Source of the DNA: Drosophila pseudoobscura
Lineage: Eukaryota; Arthropoda; Insecta; Diptera; Drosophilidae
Assembly: GCF_009870125.1 (NCBI RefSeq)
Contig: NC_046683.1
Location: forward strand, 1,364,001 to 1,428,000
DNA: 64,000 bases
Reading direction: 5' to 3'
Every line of letters starts with the position of its first letter. Position 1 is the first letter of the stretch. Positions 58,722-64,000 of the stretch are shown one piece after another. The notes beneath the pieces are model-generated. The model was not told the DNA's origin, did no database searches, and saw nothing but the letters and a program-made list of their open reading frames with translations. The position numbers and the translations under genes were made by a program.

Positions 58722-61700
58722 CTAGACCCCGCGATTGGGTAGATCCTTGACCTTGTAGATGCGCACCAGCCAGTGCTCCGTGGTGTACGCCTCCTCGAGG
58801 ACGTCCAGCTCAAAGTCCTTGTTGCCGATCTCGGCAGCGCGCACTCGATCGTAGCCCTGCGCCTTGCCACCTTCGGTGTACATCTGGCCGAAGCGATAGT
58901 AGCACATCTTGTACATGAGGCAATTGAGGAGCGTGGGGGAGCCCTCCTTGTCGACACGGAACTCCCCATTGGCCGCATAGTAGTCCTTCTCCTTGATGTG
59001 CGCCCCACGATCTGTGCTGCCGCCGATGCGCACCATCCACAGGAACTTATTGATGTCGTCCGAGGAGTAGCCGGTGAGGCCGCCAAAGATCACCAGGACA
59101 TAGTCGACGTCCAGTTCGCGCATTATCTCGTAGGCCTTCTCCTCGGACGATGCCATGGCCTGGCCGACGCGCGATATATGCGTATTGTTCCAGGTGTTGT
59201 TGTCCACCAAAATGGTGCGATTGGCCATGGCCGTGATCTGATAGCCATAGTCCCACCAGGACATAATACGGGCATCCTACAAAATAGACAGAAGGAGAAA
59301 AAGAGAGCGATGAATAATTGGATGGAAAGGGTTCCTAAAGAGTGGAATCGTAGGAGCAAGGAGTATTATTGGATTTCGTCAGATATTGTTTTAGTACTCA
59401 TTATGTTTCATACTCTTCCTATCAAGAATTTACAAATAGTCATCATTGAAGGGGGGAACGGGTATTAGAATGAGGATATGCATGCATGCCCACCCACCTC
59501 TGGTGTGTTCATCTGCAGCCAGTAGTAGGCCTCTCGAAAGTCGTCAAAGATGATCCGACCACCGTCGTGGGAGCGAGCACTCAGGACGATGCTGGGCGAG
59601 GAGTAGGCCTCCGAGGTGACCCACGTGCAGTGGAGAGTGTAGACAATCAGCATCATTGTGATGATGCCCACAAAACCGATGGCCACCTCGCTCTTGACCC
59701 CGCCCGTCTGCTGCTCGAGCTTCTTGTGGTGTCGCTTGCTGTCCGTGGGCTTCGGGGTGCCGCCACCGTCCACGCTCTTGATGTACTTGGCCAGCAGATG
59801 GGAGATCGCGATGCCCGACAGCACACACATCACGGGGGCCAGCACCAGCATGAGGCGCACCATGACACCCGCAAAATAGATGCTCGTCACGCCATACAAA
59901 ATGATGAAGATGTTCGAGTCGGTGAGTTTCGAGAAACAAAAGTAGAGGCCGGCGGGAAACAAAAACACCAGAATCTGGGGAGGGGAGAAACATTCATTAG
60001 TCGGATCAGGAGGAGGAGGGTGGCCGTATAGGATCGGGGGACGCCTTCAGCGATCAAAGTGCTAGGTAATCATTAAATGCATTAAGTCGCAGCTCATTCG
60101 CATCGTTGTTAGGTTTTCATCACTGGCGGGGGGAGAGCCCAACAAAAGCCTGTTGGCTCCATGCCAAAAACCAAAGAAGACTCACCTGAAGATCAAAGTA
60201 AAATGATGACCAGGACGTGGGCTGGTGCTCCGACACGGAGGCAATGATGGGAATATGATTCTTGGCGTAGGACGGATCCAGCAGCGAGTAAAAGCGGCCC
60301 GTCCAGGGCGACACTTTGCCGGTAATAGTTAGCAGAGTGCCCACGACCAGGACCAGAGTGAGCACGCTCGAGACCAGCGTCTTGAAGAGCAGCTCAAAGT
60401 GATCCTTGGGTATGCGAGAGCGCAGGTAGTCCACAAATGCATGGATCTGGCACAGACCAAAGACGCCAAGAGCCTGCAAAAAGGTCCAAAACGGAGAGCA
60501 TTAGCACTGAACAACGCGGGAGAGTTGTTTGGGGGAACGGAATGGCATTTAAGGATCAAATCAGTTTGGTTTGTTCGTACTCATTATGTTTCATACTCTT
60601 CCTATCAAGAATTACAAAAGTAATCATCACATTTGATCCGAAAATTAGGCAAAAAGGAGGACAGTTCTCGTGGTCGGTTGGCACTTACCAGCATATGCTC
60701 GGAGCTCTGGATGGGCTGGAAGCCCACAAACGATATCTGCATGGACAGAATGGTGCCCACGCAGTAGAGCGTGCTGTAGGCAATGTAGATCCTGTGCGAG
60801 AATCGTCCGGTTATCATCAGGGCCAGCACATGCAGCGGTATCAGATTGATGAGGAACACATAGCCGCCCCAAGACGACACCATGTAAAAGTAGGCCAGTG
60901 CGGACATGGCCGACCAGAAGATGGTGCCCGTCTTGACCGCCTTTATCCACAGATAATAGGTGAAGAGCATGCAGAAGATGGCGATGCCCTCGTTGTCGTA
61001 GGAACCGGCCACCGATCGCGATATATAGCCGGGAACAATGGAGATCAGAGCGGCAGCCACCAGGCCAGCACCAGTGCTCTGCGCGGGGAGATAAAAGTTA
61101 CAGCCACGTGCGCGACATAACCTCCAACGGGGGCGGGGCGACTTACATGGATTTCCTTGGTCAGGGCGTAGGTGACCAGCACTGTCAGGGACGAGAAGAA
61201 GGGGGCCAGAAAGACGCACACATTGCGTATGTCAATGGTGATGTTCAGCAGCCACATGATCCGGTACAGGGCCGCGGAGGTGAGCATCAGCCCCGGGTAG
61301 ATGGTGCCGCCGATGATGCGGCCCAGCGGATACCAGGCGCGCTCATCGAACCAATTGTGGAACTTGTAGAAGCCCTGCTCGGCCAGGAACCGCGTGGTGC
61401 GGTAATTGAAGTACGGATCGAATTCATGGATGACACTTTCGAACCTCAGCACAGAAAAAAGGCGCGTGGCGAAGGCTGGAACCCGGAGGCGGAAAGAAAA
61501 TGAAAAAGGGGGAGAGCGTTCGATAAGCACAGTTGTTTGATTGTCGGTTCAGGGTTATCGATAGCGGCGCTCGCTTGAACCGGTTCGCACGAGCCGTTTT
61601 GGTTCACGCTCACACACACATTTTTGCATTTTAGCATCTTGAAATGCATTTCGTTGCGCATGGTACTTACACAGCACTGCAGCCAGTATGAGGATGATCA

Positions 61701-61794
61701 GCCTGAGCAGATGCTCTTGCTTTTCCCAGGTCAGGAGACCCTTGGCTCTGCTGGCGGCGCTACCGCCCACGCCTCCTCCAATGTCCACGGCCAT
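58722..61794 (-). CDS. Stt3A: STT3A, catalytic subunit of oligosaccharyltransferase
   Basis: Six exons: 61794-61671, 61475-61147, 61078-60689, 60473-60186, 59974-59498 and 59276-58722, all phases agreeing, giving 720 residues. It transfers the Glc3Man9GlcNAc2 glycan from dolichol to Asn-X-Ser/Thr sites in the ER lumen. About thirteen membrane helices are followed by a luminal domain. The diagnostic WWDYG motif is at residues 543-547. Other conserved segments: [10 protein letters not shown] (the metal-binding DxD-like part), [10 protein letters not shown] and the [10 protein letters not shown] loop. The luminal part ([11 protein letters not shown]..., [10 protein letters not shown]) matches STT3A, not STT3B, and it ends soon after [10 protein letters not shown], without the long basic STT3B tail. 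Short introns; intron 1 carries a TATCGATA. Confidence 0.96.
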
Positions 61795-62050
61795 AGTTTT
61801 GCCGGTCCGTGTGTTGCCGGTTGCTGGGATTGGGGGTGTTGCGGTATAGAACTACACACTACACGTAGGTAAGGTTATTAACCCGGTATTAAGGTTACAG
61901 CTCCAATGCACGCGCTTGCCCTGCACATTACCTTCACAGTTGATTTTGGGACGAAAAAATACTTTTAAACTGCGCGACGGAACTCGGAAATATATTCGTG
62001 GCGGAACCAGTTCGCAGTGGGTGGGGATATTGGGTCGTTCACAGTCGACT

Positions 62051-62058
62051 TATCGATA
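62051..62058. promoter_or_regulatory. DRE (TATCGATA) in the Stt3A promoter
   Basis: Perfect palindrome about 260 bp upstream of the Stt3A ATG; a second one sits in intron 1 at 61556-61563. This fits DREF control of a housekeeping gene. Confidence 0.6.
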
Positions 62059-62063
62059 GGACA

Positions 62064-62218
62064 TACGGTCTGACCCTCAGATTTATACCGAAACTACGTC
62101 ATAAATTTCAAAATATACCGTATATATAATATTCGAAATTTGTTTAGGTCAAAATTGAATCTATGCGGGCATGGCTAAATGTCCTATCTAGCTAATAATA
62201 TTCGACGGAACATCAAAA
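62064..62218. repeat. Dispersed AT-rich repeat, copy 3
   Basis: TACGGTCTGACC (62064-62075) is the exact reverse complement of GGTCAGACCGTA in copy 1. The stretch 62086-62120 is the reverse complement of the TGACGTAG-containing part of copy 2, and 62186-62218 resembles its CTAGCT...AATAT part in direct orientation. Confidence 0.5.
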
Positions 62219-62510
62219 TTTAGCAATATGGTTTTCAATCCTTAACGGAGAACGATTAACCGATTGTAAGCCAAGAGGGTATTTTAATATTCCACCGAAA
62301 ATAATGAAAATTTAATAAGCGCAATTCAGGTGAAAGATATCGTTTTTTTTAAAGTTCACAGGAAAGATGACATGGATCTACAAGAAGAATTTACAATTGG
62401 ATATATTTTCCGCCAATTAGCGCAAGTCGTTGAACTGTTAAAATTGAGGGGCCTTAGTGGGCTAAGTTCGGTTTCTTATCGGTCCTTTTACGCTATTTCT
62501 GAGGTTCAGA

Positions 62511-62521
62511 CGGTCACACTG
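62511..62521 (+). promoter_or_regulatory. Core promoter Motif 1 (M1BP site)
   Basis: CGGTCACACTG is a perfect match to the Drosophila Motif 1 consensus YGGTCACACTR, which sits near start sites of TATA-less housekeeping promoters. It is about 700 bp upstream of the Stt3A ATG, in the plus orientation. No gene is visible to its right within the window, so it may start a transcript that runs beyond 64000 or be inactive. Confidence 0.45.
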
Positions 62522-62529
62522 CTGCTCTC

Positions 62530-64000
62530 TCCTGCAACGAAAACACGAGCGTATTTTTGAATGGGTTATAAGAAAGGGGTATGGTATGGACAACAAGCAA
62601 AACCATATCGCAAAGCTCGTACGAACCTCACCTCGGCGTGTGTTGAGGGAGAACAAACCTTGCAGAAAAAAAGTCGATTTCGTCCCAAGGTATATTAGGC
62701 AAAAGGGAGACTCCACCTTGCATGTGTGGCATTTTCTGTGCTGCTTTGCCTGTTGTCCATACCCCCTTTTTCCTCCCATTATGTAGAAAATTTTGAGTTA
62801 CCGTGTAGTTGACATGTAATGAATCGAGCAAGTGTAAACACAAAAAACAAACACAAAACTAACTGTGATTTTGGCTTTGGGGAATACCAAAGAGTATTTG
62901 TACGGAACAACGAAATCGAACTGTTTTCCAAGCTCTGAGTGAGAGATATCTCCACAAATATATTATCAAATAATACATCTCCTGTCGGGTCGTCGGATTG
63001 TCGGTTTCTCGTTGGGTCGTCGCGAAGCATATAGTAAAAACAGATTCTGCTGGTAAATAAATGAGTAAATTATTTATTCACTCTCGCTCTCTCACGTGTA
63101 AAATATAAATCTGCCCGAGTGCGTCCCTCCCCTCTTCTGACTGAGCGTGTGTTTTATTTTTTTTTGTGTGAGTTAGTGTAAGTGTTATTTTGTTCTTTTG
63201 CCAAATGTTCATTCAAACTGGAGTGTGTGTGTGAGTGGGAGAGTTATATGGCTATATACATAACCTAAGCATCGGCAGAGGGCTTTTTGTTGTTGTTGTT
63301 GTTTTTGCTGCTACTACTGCTGGTGTCGCGCCAAAAGTAATTAAATAAAAGCTATAATTACAGTTAATAAACACACTATAGTGTAAGTCGTTGTGTTTTT
63401 CCTGTGTATTTATTTGAATGAAAAATGCACACAAGAAAGGCTCAAGAATGATGAAAAATCGAACATCAACACGAGTTACGCTCTCAAAAAATGCATGTAT
63501 ATATGCGTGTGTGTGTGTGTGTGTGGTGTGGTGTCCCAAGGCGGGTGGTGGCAGCACAGCGGCAAGAACAACAACGGGCAGGCAGCGACGTAAGCAGCAG
63601 CAATTGCAGTTGCAAGCACGCACAAGGCAAAGTTGAACAGGAAAGTGGAAAGAGACGGGCAAGAGGAGGAGGAGGAGGACAAAGAGTTGAAAAAAGGAAA
63701 AGAAAAAGAGTAAGAGCTGGCGGGAGAAGGAGTAACAGCAAAGGAAGGTGACGGGTGGTAACAGAAAAATAAAGAGTGCAAGGCAGCGGCGGCGAAAAAC
63801 TCTCAAGCTCCTGCCTAATGCTTCCGCCCCCCGATCCCACGCCGCCCCTGCTCCCATCAACTGCTCTCCCTCGCTCCCTCTTGCACTGTGCGTTTCTTTG
63901 TAAGATGTGTGTGCTGTGTGTGTGTGTGCGTGTGGGTGATTGCATTTGCATGCACATGCACGCTCCCATGCGTATGCGTGTGTGTGTGCATGGATTTATG
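62530..64000. other. Non-coding right end
   Basis: AT-rich, then from 63.5 kb GA/GC-rich, with a (GT)n tract at 63507-63524 and more TG repeats near 63910-63990. Open frames here are simple-sequence products or lack ATG starts. The GA-rich plus strand at 63.6-63.8 kb could be a 5' leader of a gene beyond the window. Confidence 0.4.

Noticed and set aside
59486-60031. Long plus-strand frame opposite Stt3A exon 5
   Set aside because: Antisense shadow; the minus strand encodes conserved STT3A membrane helices.
1-64000. Retroelements, DNA transposons, CRISPR arrays, tRNA or rRNA genes
   Set aside because: I looked for long terminal repeats, transposase or reverse-transcriptase motifs, evenly spaced repeats and cloverleaf-like sequences and saw none that I could support. 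Only short unidentified repeat fragments remain.

Overview
This is a stretch of fly genome, almost certainly Drosophila (subgenus Sophophora; the obscura group is possible but I cannot prove it). The signs are compact genes with 50-80 bp introns between much longer AT-rich introns, abundant CA/GA/GATA microsatellites, many TATCGATA (DRE) promoter elements, and a set of recognisable Drosophila X-linked genes. There are no prokaryotic features. I see no tRNA or rRNA gene, no CRISPR array, and no retroelement or DNA transposon that I can identify.

Layout, left to right. 1-5.7 kb: intronic sequence, then the last three exons of a mucin-like protein ending in one chitin-binding domain, read as the 3' end of Cht6 (+). 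6.0-10.9 kb: the divergent yolk protein pair Yp2 (-) and Yp1 (+), sharing a 1.7 kb control region. 11-18.1 kb: 3' sequence and exons of an Ig + fibronectin-III single-pass membrane protein (-). 18.3-19.5 kb: a gustatory receptor (Gr9a-like, +) that appears to sit inside the 5' intron of the Ig gene. 19.5-27 kb: a long non-coding stretch with CGATA clusters. 27.4-39.6 kb: the YLPM1/ZAP3 homologue (-), 11 coding exons and about 2160 codons. 40.2-41.6 kb: Nob1 (+), sharing a DRE-rich promoter with ZAP3. 41.75-42.7 kb: Naxe (-). 42.9-44.3 kb: a ZAD-C2H2 zinc-finger protein (-).

45.5-47.6 kb: Ntf-2 (+) with two alternative last exons. 49.0-49.85 kb: a small four-span membrane protein (-). 51.4-52.5 kb: Mgstl (+) with two alternative first exons. 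55.5-57.2 kb: Cbs (+). 57.56-58.1 kb: what looks like a decayed or mis-assembled coding region (+). 58.7-61.8 kb: Stt3A (-). 61.8-64 kb: non-coding.

Functionally the window mixes female fat-body/follicle genes (yolk proteins), neural-type surface proteins and a chemoreceptor with housekeeping genes for rRNA processing, NAD(P)HX repair, nuclear import, glutathione chemistry, transsulfuration and N-glycosylation. The housekeeping genes carry DRE promoters and the yolk genes carry TATA boxes. From memory, the left block (Cht6, Yp1/2, Nob1, Naxe) maps near 9A-B on the D. melanogaster X and the right block (Ntf-2, Mgstl, Cbs, Stt3A) near 19E. Their adjacency here would then mark a rearrangement junction at about 44.3-45.5 kb. 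I did not find a clearly new biological system. The most unusual items are that junction, the Ig domain with a long insertion before its last strand, the extra Yp1 intron, the duplicated segment in two Stt3A introns, and the broken ORF after Cbs.
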